From contig WNNJ02001743.1 in NCBI GenBank assembly GCA_012934845.2, positions 34,201 to 98,200 on the forward strand: DNA of 64,000 nucleotides, read 5' to 3'. The position numbers and the translations under genes were made by a program. This document shows, piece after piece, positions 26,063 through 37,110 of the stretch. The notes below the pieces were generated by a model, which saw only the letters and a list, made by a program, of their open reading frames with translations, did no database searches and was not told where the DNA came from. The DNA is from Pomphorhynchus laevis. Taxonomy: Eukaryota; Acanthocephala; Palaeacanthocephala; Echinorhynchida; Pomphorhynchidae. Positions within the stretch are counted from its first letter, which is position 1. Each line of letters opens with the position of its first letter.

Positions 26063-26207
26063 TTAGAATAAGATACTAGATAGTTATTTCAGAGGAAATA
26101 CATCATTAGCATGTATTTGGCCCCGCTGCTATGTTGGGTAGAGGAGTTAGGGGCCGAAACCTGATAGCATAGCAGTTCCTCCTGATGACCTCTAATTCTT
26201 ATTCTGA
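26063..26207 (+). other. Predicted structured RNA domain in the 3' region of the Penelope-like element
   Basis: Starting 12 bases after the stop codon, several complementary segments nest. AGAATAAGA (26,065-26,073) can pair with TCTTATTCT (26,197-26,205), closing a domain of about 145 nt. AAATACAT (26,096-26,103) pairs with ATGTATTT (26,111-26,118) as an 8-bp hairpin. GGCCCC (26,119-26,124) pairs with GGGGCC (26,150-26,155), while CTGCTATG between them (26,126-26,133) pairs with CATAGCAG outside (26,168-26,175), which is H-type pseudoknot topology. All named pairs are perfect Watson-Crick. This is the only GC-rich patch in the 3' region. A likely role is template recognition by the reverse transcriptase or RNA processing; that is inference. 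Confidence 0.6.
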
Positions 26208-26420
26208 TACAACGTCTGTTATTTATTAGTCAATTCATAAAAATGACGTTTATTTTAAATTTTATTTTTTATTTTTATTTTTTAACTTGATTAAAATTAT
26301 AGAAAATCTAAAAACAATTATTAATTTTATTATTTAATTATTAAATTTTGATTTAGCATTATTATGTTTTGTTTATTTTATAATTATATAACAATACGTA
26401 GACTCAGTTAGCTGATTTAA
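26208..26420 (+). other. AT-rich 3' tail of the Penelope-like element
   Basis: This is non-coding and very A/T-rich (long TTTATTTTT and AATTATTTAATTA runs). It ends in a small TCAG-TTAG-CTGA hairpin near 26,404-26,415, just before the minisatellite resumes. There is no poly(A) tail and no simple-repeat tail. Confidence 0.7.
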
Positions 26421-26879
26421 TCTGAATATGTTGTTCTGTTCAATTTGCTCTGTATAATTGTGCTAAGTGTTTTTTGCTCTGTATTTTTTGCTCTATTTAG
26501 TTTGCTCTGTTTAATTTGCTCTGTTTAATTTGCTCTGTTTAATTCGATTTGTTAAATTTGCTCTGTTTAATCTGCTAAGTTTAATTTGCACTGTTTAATT
26601 TGCTCTGTTTATTTTGCTCTGTTAAATTTGCTCTGTTAATTTGCTCTGTTTTATTTGCTCTGTTTAATTTGCTATGTTTAATTTGCTCTGTTTAATTTGC
26701 TCTGTTAAATTTCATCTGTTTTATTTGCTCTGTTCAATTTGCTCAGTTTAATTTGCTCTGTTTAATTTGCTCTGTTTAATTTGCTCTGTTTAATTTGCTC
26801 TGTTTAATAAGCGCTATTTATTTTGCTCCTTAAAATTTGCTCTGTTTAATTGAATCTGTATTATTTGCTTAGTTTAATT

Positions 26880-27322
26880 TGCTTTGAAATTTTCTGTTTT
26901 TTTTTCGCTCTGTTATTTGCACTTTTTTATTTTCTTTCTTTATTTCGCTTTGTTTTATTTTGTTGTGTTTCGTAATAATTTTTATATGCTCTTTTTAATA
27001 AAGCTCCGATTTATTGGCTCTGTTAAATTTGTTCATTTTCATTTTCTGTCTACTGTGCTCTTTATAATGTGCTCTGTTCAACTTTATTTTTTAAATTTAC
27101 TGTGCCTTGTTACCTCCTAATTTTTGACCGTTTTATTTGATCGTGAATATCTGCTCTATAAAATTTGTTCGGATAAATTTTAAACTGATATATTTGCTTT
27201 GTATAATTGGCTATCGGTAATGTGCACTCTATAATTTGCAGTTTAATTTTGTATGTTAAGATTGCACCTTGATTTGATGTGTTTAATAAGCTAATTGAAA
27301 GTTGCGATGTTGTATTTTATCT
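26880..27322. repeat. Diverged anchor segment, copy 9
   Basis: It has the same ordered landmarks and is nearly identical to the copy at 5,690. It lies in the same relative position of the large block, after the retroelement. Confidence 0.85.
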
Positions 27323-29644
27323 GTTTAATTTGCTCTGTTTTATTTGCTCTAATTAAGTTGCGCTATTGAATTTAAGCTGTTTGCTTTTCTTTTAAATTTG
27401 CTCTGTTTGATTAGCTCTTTTTATAAAGCTCTGTTTTGTTTTATTTGTTTAATTTGCTTTGTTTTCTTTGCTCTGTTTAAGTTGCTCTGTAATATTTGCT
27501 CTGTTCAATTTGCTCTGTTTAATTTGCTTTGTTAAATTTGCTCTTTAATTCGCTCTGTTTAATTTGCTCTGTGTAATTTGCTCTGTTAAATTTGCTCTTT
27601 AATTAGCACTGCTTAATTTGCTCTGTTTAATTTGCTGTGTTTATTTGCTCTGTTTAATTTGCTCTGTTCAATTTGCTCGTTAATTTGCTCTGTTCAATTT
27701 GCTCTGAATATGTTGCTCTGTTCTATTTGCTCTATGTAATTTGCTCTGTGTTTTTTTTATTTGCTCTGTGTTTTTGCTCTGTTTTATTTGCTCTGTTTTA
27801 TTTGCTCTAGATAATTTGCTCTTTTTTTGCTCTATTTAATTTGTCGTTTAATTTGCACTATTTAATTTGCTTTTTTAATTTGCTCTGCTTAATTTGCTCT
27901 GTTTAATTTTCTCAATTTTTTTATTTGCTTTGTTTAATTTGCTTTGTTTAATTTGCACTGTTAAATTTGCTCTGTTTTATTAGCTCTGTTTAATTTGCTC
28001 TTTTTAATTTGCTCTGTTTAATTTGATCTGTATTATTTGATCTGTTTTATTTGCTCTGTTTAATTTGCTCTGTTTAATTTGCTCTGTTTAATTTGCTCTG
28101 TTTAATTTGCTCTAATTAATTTGAACTTTTTAATTTGCTCTGTTTAATTTGCTCGTTTAATTAGCTCTATTAAATTTTCTCTGTTTTTTTTGCTCTGTTT
28201 AATTTGCTCTGTTAAATTTGCTCTGTCTTATTTGCTCTGTTTGATTTGCTCTGTTTAATTTGCTTTGTCTAATTTGCTCTGTTTAATTTGCTCTGTTTAA
28301 TTTGCTCTGTTAAATTTGCTCCGTCTTATTTGCTCTGCATGATTTGCTCTGTTTAATTTGCTCTCTCTAATTTGCTCTGTTTAATTTGCTCTGTTTAATT
28401 TGCTCTGTTAAATTTGCTCTGTTTAATTTGCTCTGTTTAATTTGTTCTGTTTGATTTGCTCTGTTTAATTTGCTCTGTTTAATTTGCTCTGTTTAATTTC
28501 CTCTGTTTAATTTGTTCTGTTTGATTTGATTTGTTTAATTTCTCTGTATTATTTGCTCTGTTTTATTTGCTCTGTATTTATTGCTCTGTTTTATCTGCTC
28601 TGTTTTATTTGCTCTGTTTAATTTGCTCTGTTTAATTTGCTCTGTTTAGTTTGCTCTGTTTGATTTGCTCTGTTTAATTTGATATGTTAAATTTGATATG
28701 TTTAATTTGCTCTGTTTAATTTGCTCTGTTTAATTTGCTCTGCTTAATTTTCTCAATTTAATTTGCTCTGTATTCTTTGCTCTCTTTAGTTTGCTTTGTT
28801 TAATTTCTCCGTTTAATTTGCTCTGTTTAATTCGGTTTGTTAAATTTGCTCTGTTTTATCTGCTAAGTTTAATTTGCACTGTTGTATTTGCTCTGTTTAA
28901 ATTGCTCTGTTTTATTTGCTCTGTATAATTTGCTCTGTTTAATTTGCTCTGTTTAATTTGCTCTGTTTAATTTGCTCTGTTTAATTTGCTCTGTTTGATT
29001 TGCTCTGTTAAATTTGATATGTTTAATTTGCTCTGTTTTATTTGCTCTATTTTATTTGCTCTGTTTTATTTGCTTTTTGTTATTTGCTCAATTTAATTTG
29101 CTCTGTTTAATTTTCTATGTATAATTGTGCTAAGTGTAATTTGCTCTGTATTCTTTGCTCTCTGTAGTTTGCTCTGTTTAATTTGCTCTGTTTAATTCGA
29201 TTTGTTAAATTTGCTCTGTTTAATTTGCTCTGTTTAATGTGCTCTGAATAATTTGCTCTGTTTTATTTACTATGTTTAATTTTCTCGTTTTAATTTGCTC
29301 TGTTTAGTTAGCTCTGTTTAAGTCTTTTATTTTTTTTGCTCTGATTAATTTGCTCTGTTTCATTCTCTCTATTTAGATTGCTCTGTTTCATTTGCTTTGT
29401 TCAATTAGCTTTGTATAATTTTCTTTGTTTAATGTGTTCTGTTTAATTTGCTCTGTTTAATTTGGTCTGATTAATATGCTTTGTTTAATTTGCTCTTTTT
29501 AATTTGCTCTGTTTTATTTCCTCTGTTTAATTTACTCTGTTTAATTTGCTCTGTTTAATTTGCTCTGTTGAATTAGCGCTATTAAATTTGCTCTCTTTAA
29601 TTTGCTCTGTTTAATTGGCTCCGTTTAATTTTCTTTGTTAAATT

Positions 29645-30081
29645 TGCTGTTAAATTTTCTGTTTTTTTTTCTCTGTTGTTTCCTCTTTTTTATTTTCTCT
29701 CTTTATTTCGCTATGTTTCATTTTGTTGTGTTTCGTAATAATTTTTATATGCTCTTTTCAATTAAGCTCCTTTTTTTGCTCTGTTAAATTTGATCATTTT
29801 CATTTTCTGTCTACTGTGCTCTTAATAATGTGCTCTGTAAATTTTATTTCTTAATTTACTGTGCCTTATTTCCTCGTAATTTTTGACCTTTTTTTTGATC
29901 GTTCAAATCTGCTCTATAAAATTTGTTCGGATAAATTTTAAACTGATATATTTGCTTTGTATAATTTGTTTTCCGTAATTTGCACTCTATAATTTGCAGT
30001 TTAATTTTGTATGTTAAGATTGCACCTTGATTTGATGTGTTTAATAAGCTTATTGAAATTTGCGATGTTGTATTTAATCTG
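29645..30081. repeat. Diverged anchor segment, copy 10 (most diverged)
   Basis: The landmarks are present and in order, but with more private changes than any other copy (GATCGTTCAAATC, TTTGTTTTCCGTAATTTG, GCTTATTGAAATTTGC, TATTTAATCTG). It is the last copy before the anchor-free part of the array. Confidence 0.8.
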
Positions 30082-33000
30082 TTTAATTTGCTCTGTTTAA
30101 TTTGCTCTAATTTAGTTGCTCTATTGAATTCAAGCTGTTTACTTTTCTCTTTTAAATTAGCTCTGTTTAATTAGCTCTTTTTATAAAGCTCTGTTATATT
30201 TTACTTTGTTTAATTTGCTTTGTTTACTTTGCTCTGTTAAAGTTGCTCTGTTTAATTTGCTCTGTTCAATTTGCTCTGTAAAATTTGCTCTCTTCTGTTT
30301 GCTCTGTTAGATTTGCTCTGTTAAGTTTGATTTGTTAAATTTGCTCTGCTTACTTTGCTCTTTTCAATTTGCTCTGTTTAGTTTGCTCTCTTTTTTTTGA
30401 TCTGTTTAATTTGCTCTGTGTTGTTGGCTCTGTTTAATTTGCTCAGTTAAATTTGCTCCGTTTACTTTACTCTGTTTAGTTCGTTCTGTTAAATTATTTG
30501 CTCTGTTTAATTTGCTCTCTATAATTTGCTCTGTATAATTTGCTCTTTGACAACTTGCTAGTTTTTAATTAGCTTTTTTTTGCACTGTTTTATTTGCTTA
30601 GTTTAAATTTCCCTGTTTATTTTCCTTTGTTGTTTTGCTCTGTTTAATTTGCTTTGTTTAATTTACACTGTTTAGTTTGCTCTGTTTAATTTGCTCAATT
30701 TAGTTCTCTCTATTTAATTTGGCTTGTTAAATTTGTTCTGTTTAATTTGCTCTGTTTAATTTCCCCTGTTAAATTGCTTTCTTCAAAATGCTCTGTATTA
30801 TTTGCTGTGTTCTATTTGCTCTGTTTAATTTGCCCTGTTTAATTTGCTCTGTTTTATTTGCTCTATATAACTTGCATGCCCTGTTCAATTTGCTCTATTA
30901 AATTTGCTCTGTTTAATTTGCTTTTTTTAATTTGCATTTTTAATTTTCTCTGTTTAGTTTGCTCAGTTTAATTTAAACTGTTTAATTTGCTTTGTTGAGT
31001 TTGCTCTGTTTAGTTTGCTCTGTTTAATTTGCTCTGTTTTGTTTGCTCTGTTTAGTTTGCTCTGTTTAATTTGCTCTGTCAAATTGGCTCTGTTTAGTTT
31101 GCATTGTTAAATTTGCTCTGTTTAATTTGCTCCGTTTACTTTGCTCTGTTTTGTTGGCTCTGTTTAATTATTTGCTTTGTTTAATTTGCTCTGTAGTTTT
31201 TGCTCGGTTTAACTTGCGCTTTTAAATTAGCTTTTTTTGCTCTGTTTAATTTGCTTTGTTTTATTTGCTCCGTTTAATTTGCTCTGTTTATTTTGTCCTG
31301 CCTTATTTGCTTTGTTTAATTTTCGCTGGTTAATTTGCTCTTTTAAATTTGCTCTGTTACAGTTGCTCTGTTTAATTCTCTCTATTAAATTGTCTCTGTT
31401 TAATTTGCTCTGTTTAATTTGCTCTGTTTAATTTGCTCTGTTTAATTTGCTCTGTGTTATTTCTCTGTTTAATTTGATTCGTTAAATTTGCTCTGCTTAA
31501 TTTGCTTTGTTTAATTTGCTCTGTATATTTGCTCTGTTAAATTTGCTCTCTTTAATTTGCACTGTTAATTTGCTCTGTTTTATTTGATTTGTTAAATTTG
31601 CTTTTTTAATTTTATCTGTTTAATTGGCTTAGTGTAATTTGATGTGTTTCATTTGCTCTGTTTAGTTTGCTCCGTTAAGTTTGCTTTGTTAAGTTTGCAC
31701 TGTTTAATTTGCTCTGTTTGTTTGTTCTGTTTAATTTGCTTTGTTTAATTTGTTCTGTTTAGTTTGCACTGTTTTGTTTTTGCTTAGTTAAATTTGCTTC
31801 GTTTACTTTGCTCTGTTTAGTTAGCTCTGTTAAAAAACTTGCTATTTTTAATTTGCTCTGTTTTTTTTGCTATGTTTAATTTACTTTTTTAATTTTCTCT
31901 GTTTAATTTGCTCAGCTTTATTTGATCTGTTTTATTTGCTCTGTTTAGTTTGCTTAGTTTAATTTGCTCTGTTTAGTTTGCTCTGTTTAGTTTGCTCTGT
32001 TTGTTTGATTTGTTTAATTTGCTTTGTTTAATTTGTTCTGTTTTATTTGCTCCGTTTGATTTGCTCTGTTTAATTTGCTCTGTGTTGTTTGCTCTGCTTA
32101 ATTTGCTCTAATTAATTTGCTCTGTTTAATTTGCTTTGTTTTATTTGCTCTGTTTAATTTGATTCGTTAAATTTGCTCTGCTTAATTTGCTCAATTTTAT
32201 TTTCTCTGTATATTTGCTCTGTTTAATTTGCCCTCTTAAATTTGCACTGTTAATTTGCTCTGTTTAATTTGATTTGTTAAATTTGCTCTGCTTAATTTGC
32301 TCTTTTCAATTTGCTCTGTTTAATTTGCTCTGTTTAATTAGCTTTGTATTATTTGCTTTGTTTTATTTTCTCTGTTTGTTTGCTTTGTTCAGTTTGCTCT
32401 AAATAACTTGCTCTTTTTAATTTGCTCTTTTGAATTTGCTCTGTCAAATTTGCTTTGATTAATTTGCTTTTATAATTTTCTCAGTTAAATTGGCTCTATT
32501 TAATTTGCGCAGTTAAATTTGATCTGTTTAATTTGCACTGTTTAGTTTGCTTTGTTTAATTTGCTCTGTTTAGTTTGCTCCGTTTGTTTGCTCTGTTTAA
32601 TTTGCTTTGTTTAATTTGCTCTGTTTAGTTTGCACTGTTTCGTTTTTGCTTATTTTTATTTGCTCCGTTTACTTTGCTCTGTTTATTTGGCTCTGTAAAT
32701 GACTTGCTCTTTTTAATTTGCTCTTTAAAATTTGCTCTGTTTTATTCGCTATGTTTAATTTTCTTTTTCAATTTTCTCTGTTAAATTTGCTGTGTTTAAT
32801 TTGCTCTGTTTAGTTTGCACTGTTTAATTTGCTGTGTTTAATTTGCTCCGTTAAATTTGCTTTGTTAAGTAAGCTCTGTTAAATTATTTGCTCTGTTTAA
32901 TTTGCTTTGTATTATTTGCTCGGTTTAACTTGCTCTTTTTAATTAGTTTTTTTTTGCTCTGTTTAATTTGCTCTGTTTTATTTGTCCTGCTTTATTTGCT

Positions 33001-36000
33001 CTGTTTAATTTTCGCTGTAAAAATTTGCTCTGTTAAATTTGCTCTGTTACAGTTGCTCTGTTTAATTCTCTCTATTTAATTTGATCTGTTGGATTAGCTC
33101 TGTTTTATTTGCTCTTTTTTATTAGCTCTGTTTAATTATCTCTGTTTAATTTGCTCTGTTTAATTTGCTCTGTTTAGTTTGCTTTGTTTAATTTGCTCTG
33201 TTTAGTTTGCTCTGTTTGTTTGATCTGTTTAATTTGCTTTGTTTAATTTGCTCTGTATTATTTGCTCTGTATTATTTGCTCTGTATTATTTGCTCTGTTT
33301 AATTTGCTATGTTTTATTTGCTCTGTCTAATTTGCTCGTTTAATTTGATTCGTAAAAATTGCTCTGGCTCTTTTGCTCTGTTTAATTTGCTCTGTTTAAT
33401 TTGCTCTGTTTAATTTGCTCTGTTTATTTGCTTTACATTATTTGCTTTGTTTTATTTGCTCTGTTTATTTGCTCTGTTAAATTTGCTCTGTTAAATTTGC
33501 TCTGTTTAATTTGCTCTGTTTAATTTGATTCGTTAAATTTGCTCTGCTTAATTTGCTCTGATTATTTTGCTCTGTGCAATTTGCCTTGTTTTATTTGCTT
33601 TGAATTATTTGCTTTGTTTTATTTGCTCTGTTTACTTTGCTCTGTTTAGTTTGCTCTGTTAAATTTGCACTGTTTAGTTTGCTCTGTTAAATTTGCTCTG
33701 TTAAATTTGTTCCGTTTATTTTGCTTTGTTAAGTTGGCTTTGTTAAATTATTTGCTCTGTTAATTTGCTCTGTATAATTTGCTGTGTTTAATAAGCTCTT
33801 CTAAATGAGCTCTATTTTTGCTCTGTTTAATTTGCTCTGTTTAATTTGCTCTGTTTATTTTGCCCTGCTTTATTTGCTCTGTTTAATTTGCGCTGTTTAA
33901 TTTGCTCAGTCAAATTTGCTCTGTTGAAGTTGCTCTGTTTAATTCTCTCTTTTTAATTTGCTCTGTTTAATTTGCTCTGATTAATTTGAACTGTTTAATT
34001 TGCTCTGTTTAATTTGCTCGTTTAATTAGCTCTATTTAATTTTCTCTGTTTTTTTTTGCTCTGTTTAATTTGCTCTGTTTAATTTGCTCTGTTAAATTTG
34101 CTCTGTCTTATTTGCTCTGTTTGATTTGCTCTGTTTAATTTGCTCTGTCTAATTTGCTCTGTTTAATTTGCTCTGTTTAATTTGCTCTGTTAAATTTGCT
34201 CTGTCTTATTTGCTCTGTTTCATTTGCTTTGTATAATTTGATCTGTTTAATTTGCTCTGCATAATTTGCTCTGTTTTTTTTTGTACTGTTTAATTTGCTC
34301 TGTTTTATTTGCTTTGTATTATTTGCTTTGTTGAATTTGCTCTGTTTATTTGCTCTGTTTTATTTGCCCAGTTTAATTTGCTCTAAATAACTTGCTCTGT
34401 ACAATTTGCTCTATTTAATTTGCTCCGTTTAATTTGCTTTGTATTATTTTCTTTTTTAATTTTCTCTGCTTTATTTTCTATGTTTAATTTGCTTTGTTAA
34501 ATTTGCTCTGTTAAATTTGCTCAATTTAGATCTCTCTATTAAATTTGCCTTGTGAAATTGCTCTGTTTAATTTGCTCTGTTTTGTTTCCTCTCTTAAATT
34601 GCTTTCTTTAAAATGCTCTGTATTATATGCTTTGTTTTTTTGCTCTGTTTATCTGCTCTGTGTAATTTGCACTGTTTAATTTGCTCTGTTTTATTTGCTC
34701 AATATACCTTGCTCTGTTTAATTTGCTCTATTAAATTTGCTCTGTTTAATTTGCTAATTTTAATTTGCTTTTTTAATTTTCTCTGTATAGTTTGCTTAGT
34801 TTAATTTGATCTGATTATCTTGCTCTGTTTAGTTTGCATGTAGTTATTTGCTCTGTTTAGTTTGCTCTGTTTAGTTTGCTCTGTTTAGTTTGCTCTGTTT
34901 AGTTTGCTCTGTTTAATTTGCTTTGATTAATTTGCTCTGTTCAGTTTGCACTGTTAAATTTGCTCTGTTTAATTTGCTCCGTTTAATTTGCTCTGTTTAG
35001 TTTGCTCTGTTAAATTATTTGCTCTGTTTAATTTTCTCTGTATTTTTTGCTCAGTTTAACTTGCTCTTTTTAATGAGCTTTTTTTGCTCTGTTTAATTTG
35101 CTCTGTTTAATTTGCTCTGTTTAATTTGCTCTTTTTTTTGTCCTGCTTAATTTTTTCTGTTTAATTTGGCTGTTTTATTTGCTCTGTTAAATTTGCTCTG
35201 TTACAGTTGCTCTGTTTTATTCTCACTATATAATTTGCTCTTTTTAATTGGCTTTGTTTAATTTTCTCTGTTAAATTAGCTCTGTTAAATTTGCCCTGTT
35301 AAATTTGCTGTGTTCAATTTGCTCTGTTTAATTTGCTTTGTTTAATTGGCTTTGTTTAATTTGTTCTGTTTAATTTGCTCTGTTTTATTTGCTCTGTTTG
35401 ATTTGATTTGTAAAATTTGCTCTGCTTAATTTGCTCTGTTATATTTACTCTAAATAACTTGCTCTGTTCAATTTGCTCTATAAAATTCGCTCTGTTTAAT
35501 TTGCTATGTTTAATTTGCTTTATTAATTTTCTTCGTTTTATTTGCTCAGTTTAATTTCATCTGTTAAATTTGCTCTCTTTAGTTTAATCTGTTTAGTTCG
35601 CTCTGTTTAGTTTGCTCTGTTCACCTTGCTCTATTTACTTTACTCCGTTTAGTTTGCTCTGTTAAATTTGCTCTGTTTAGTTTGCTCTTTTACATTTGTT
35701 CTATTTAATTTGTTCCGTTTACTTTGCTTTGTTTAGTTGGCTCTGTTAAATTATTTGCTCTGTTTGATTTGCTCTGTATAATTTGCTCTGTTTAATTTGC
35801 TCTGCTAAATTAGTTCTTTTTTTGGCTCTGTTTAATTTGCTCTGTTTAAGTTGCTCTGTTTATTTTGCCCTGCTTTATTTGCTCTTTTTAATTTGCACTG
35901 TTAAATTTGCTCTGTTAAATTTGCTCTGTTAAAGTTGCTCTGTTTAATTCTCTCCATTTAGTTTGCTCAGTTCAATTGGCTCTGTTTAATTTGCTCTGTT

Positions 36001-37071
36001 TACTTTGCTATGTTTAGTTTGGTCTGTTAAATTTGCTCTGTTTAATATGTTGTGTTTACTTTGCTTTGTTTAGTTAACTTTGTTAAATTATTCGCACTGT
36101 TTGATTTGCTCTCTATAATTTGCTCTGTTTAATTTGCTCTTTTTAATTAGCTGTTTTTTGCTCTGTTTAATTTGCTCTGTTTAATTTGCTCTGTTTATTT
36201 TGCCCTGCTTTATTTGCTCTGTTAAATTTGCGCTGTTTTATTTGCTCTGTTAAATTTGCTCTGTTAAATTTGCTCTGTAAAATTTGCTCTGCTAAAGTTA
36301 ATCTGTTTAATACTCTCTATTTAATTTGCTCTGTTTAAGTTGCTATGTTTCATTTACTCTATTTTAATTTGATCTGTTATTTTGCCTTGTATTATATGCT
36401 TTGTTTTATTTGCTCTGTTTATTTGCTCTGTTTAATTTAATCTCTGTTATTTGCTCTGCATAATTTGCTCTGTTTAATTTGTACTGTTTAATTTGCTCTG
36501 TTTTATTTGCTTTGTATTTTTTGCTTTGTTTAATTTGATCTGTTTATTTGCTCTGTTTAATTTGCTAAGGTTGATTTGCTCTTAATAACTTGCTCTGTTC
36601 AATTTGCTCTATATAATTTGCTCTGTTTAATTTGCTAAGTTAAATTTTCTATTTTAATTTTCTCGGTTAAATTTGCTCAGTTTTATTTGATCTGTATAAT
36701 TTGCACTGTTTAGTTTGCTCTGTTTAGTTTAATCTGTTTAATTTGCTCTGTTTAGTTTGCTCTGTTTAGTTTGCTCTGTTTAATTTGCTTTGTTCACTTT
36801 GCTCTGTTTAGTTTGCTCTGTAAAATTTGCTCTGTTTAGTTTGCTCTGTTGAATTTGATCTGTTTAATTAATTCCGTTTACTTTGCTTTGTTTAGTTGGC
36901 TCTGTTGAATTATTTGCACTGTTTGATTTGCTCCGTATAATTTGCTCTGTTTAATTTGGTCTTTTAAATTAGCTCTTTTTTTGCTCTGTTTAATTTGCTC
37001 TGTTTAATTTGCTCTGTTTTATTTGCTCTGTTTAATTTGCTCTGTTTAATTTGCTCTGTTGAATTTGCTCT
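30082..37071. repeat. Degenerate minisatellite without anchor segments
   Basis: The 14-bp unit continues but is more heterogeneous, with TTTAGTTTGCTCTG especially frequent. A different composite cassette recurs here: a 16-bp-spaced AAATTATTTGCTCTG, then a GCTCTTTTTAATTAGC-like unit followed by a T-run, then CCTGCTTTATTTGC and GTTACAGTTGCTCTG-type units, then ATTCTCTCTATTTAATTT. The AATTATT marker occurs near 30,491, 31,168, 32,883, 33,748, 35,015, 35,750, 36,087 and 36,909. No gene is seen. Confidence 0.75.
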
Positions 37072-37110
37072 GTGATCCAAGAGCTCTGTTGAAACTGTGG
37101 TCCAAGAGCC
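37058..37110. other. Junction between the 14-bp minisatellite and the 392-bp satellite
   Basis: The last minisatellite unit is followed by GATCCAAGAG (satellite-like), then CTCTGTTGAA (minisatellite-like), then ACTGTGGTCCAAGAGCC (satellite). Short pieces of both repeats therefore alternate over about 25 bp, and TTGAA is shared by both repeats at the switch. Confidence 0.75.

Larger units (their letters stand above)
24968..26420 (+). mobile_element. 5'-truncated Penelope-like retroelement
   Basis: The insertion starts inside the reverse-transcriptase coding region (PKLHKNP motif) and runs through the stop codon at 26,049-26,051, a structured 3' region and an AT-rich tail to 26,420. The minisatellite resumes at 26,421 with TCTGAATATG, exactly as in the uninterrupted paralogue at 5,221. 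Any target duplication is no longer than about 2 bp (TC). Loss of the 5' part is typical of target-primed retroelements. No GIY-YIG endonuclease is encoded downstream. Either the family has none, or it carries it upstream of the reverse transcriptase (as in permuted Penelope-like clades) and it was lost with the 5' end. Its base composition (rich in A, balanced between strands) differs sharply from the T-rich repeat around it. Confidence 0.82.
20262..27703. repeat. Large minisatellite block, copy carrying the retroelement
   Basis: It matches 711-6,513 in order of variant units at an offset of about 19.5 kb up to 24,747, and again after the insertion (26,421 matches 5,221). The extra length is accounted for by the Penelope-like element and a 223-bp local duplication. 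Confidence 0.8.
1..37071. repeat. 14-bp minisatellite array (TTTGCTCTGTTTAA)n
   Basis: The whole stretch is built from a 14-bp unit, TTTGCTCTGTTTAA on the + strand, with frequent substitutions (TTTAGT, TTTTAT, TGCTTTG, TGATCTG) and units of 12, 13 or 16 bp. Runs of perfect units occur, for example near 980-1,090 and 15,830-15,930. About 2,500 units are present, and the only foreign DNA is the retroelement at 24,968-26,420. The + strand is strongly T-rich and the other strand A-rich. Because 14 is not a multiple of 3, any open frame shows a 14-residue periodic peptide, so the short open frames here are repeat artefacts. No gene, RNA gene or promoter is seen. Confidence 0.97.

Noticed and set aside
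26156-26188. Hammerhead ribozyme suggested by GAAA at 26,156-26,159 and CTGATGA at 26,182-26,188.
   Set aside because: The core elements are in the order GAAA then CTGATGA, two extra C residues separate the possible stem II from GAAA, and no cleavage triplet sits in place. The pseudoknot explains the pairing better.
1229-34804. Many open frames of 60-93 codons in the minisatellite, for example at 1,229, 16,584, 18,080, 21,301 and 31,237, giving hydrophobic 14-residue repeats.
   Set aside because: They are translations of the 14-bp unit (42-nt frame period). Identical frames appear wherever blocks are duplicated, with no start context or conservation beyond the DNA repeat.
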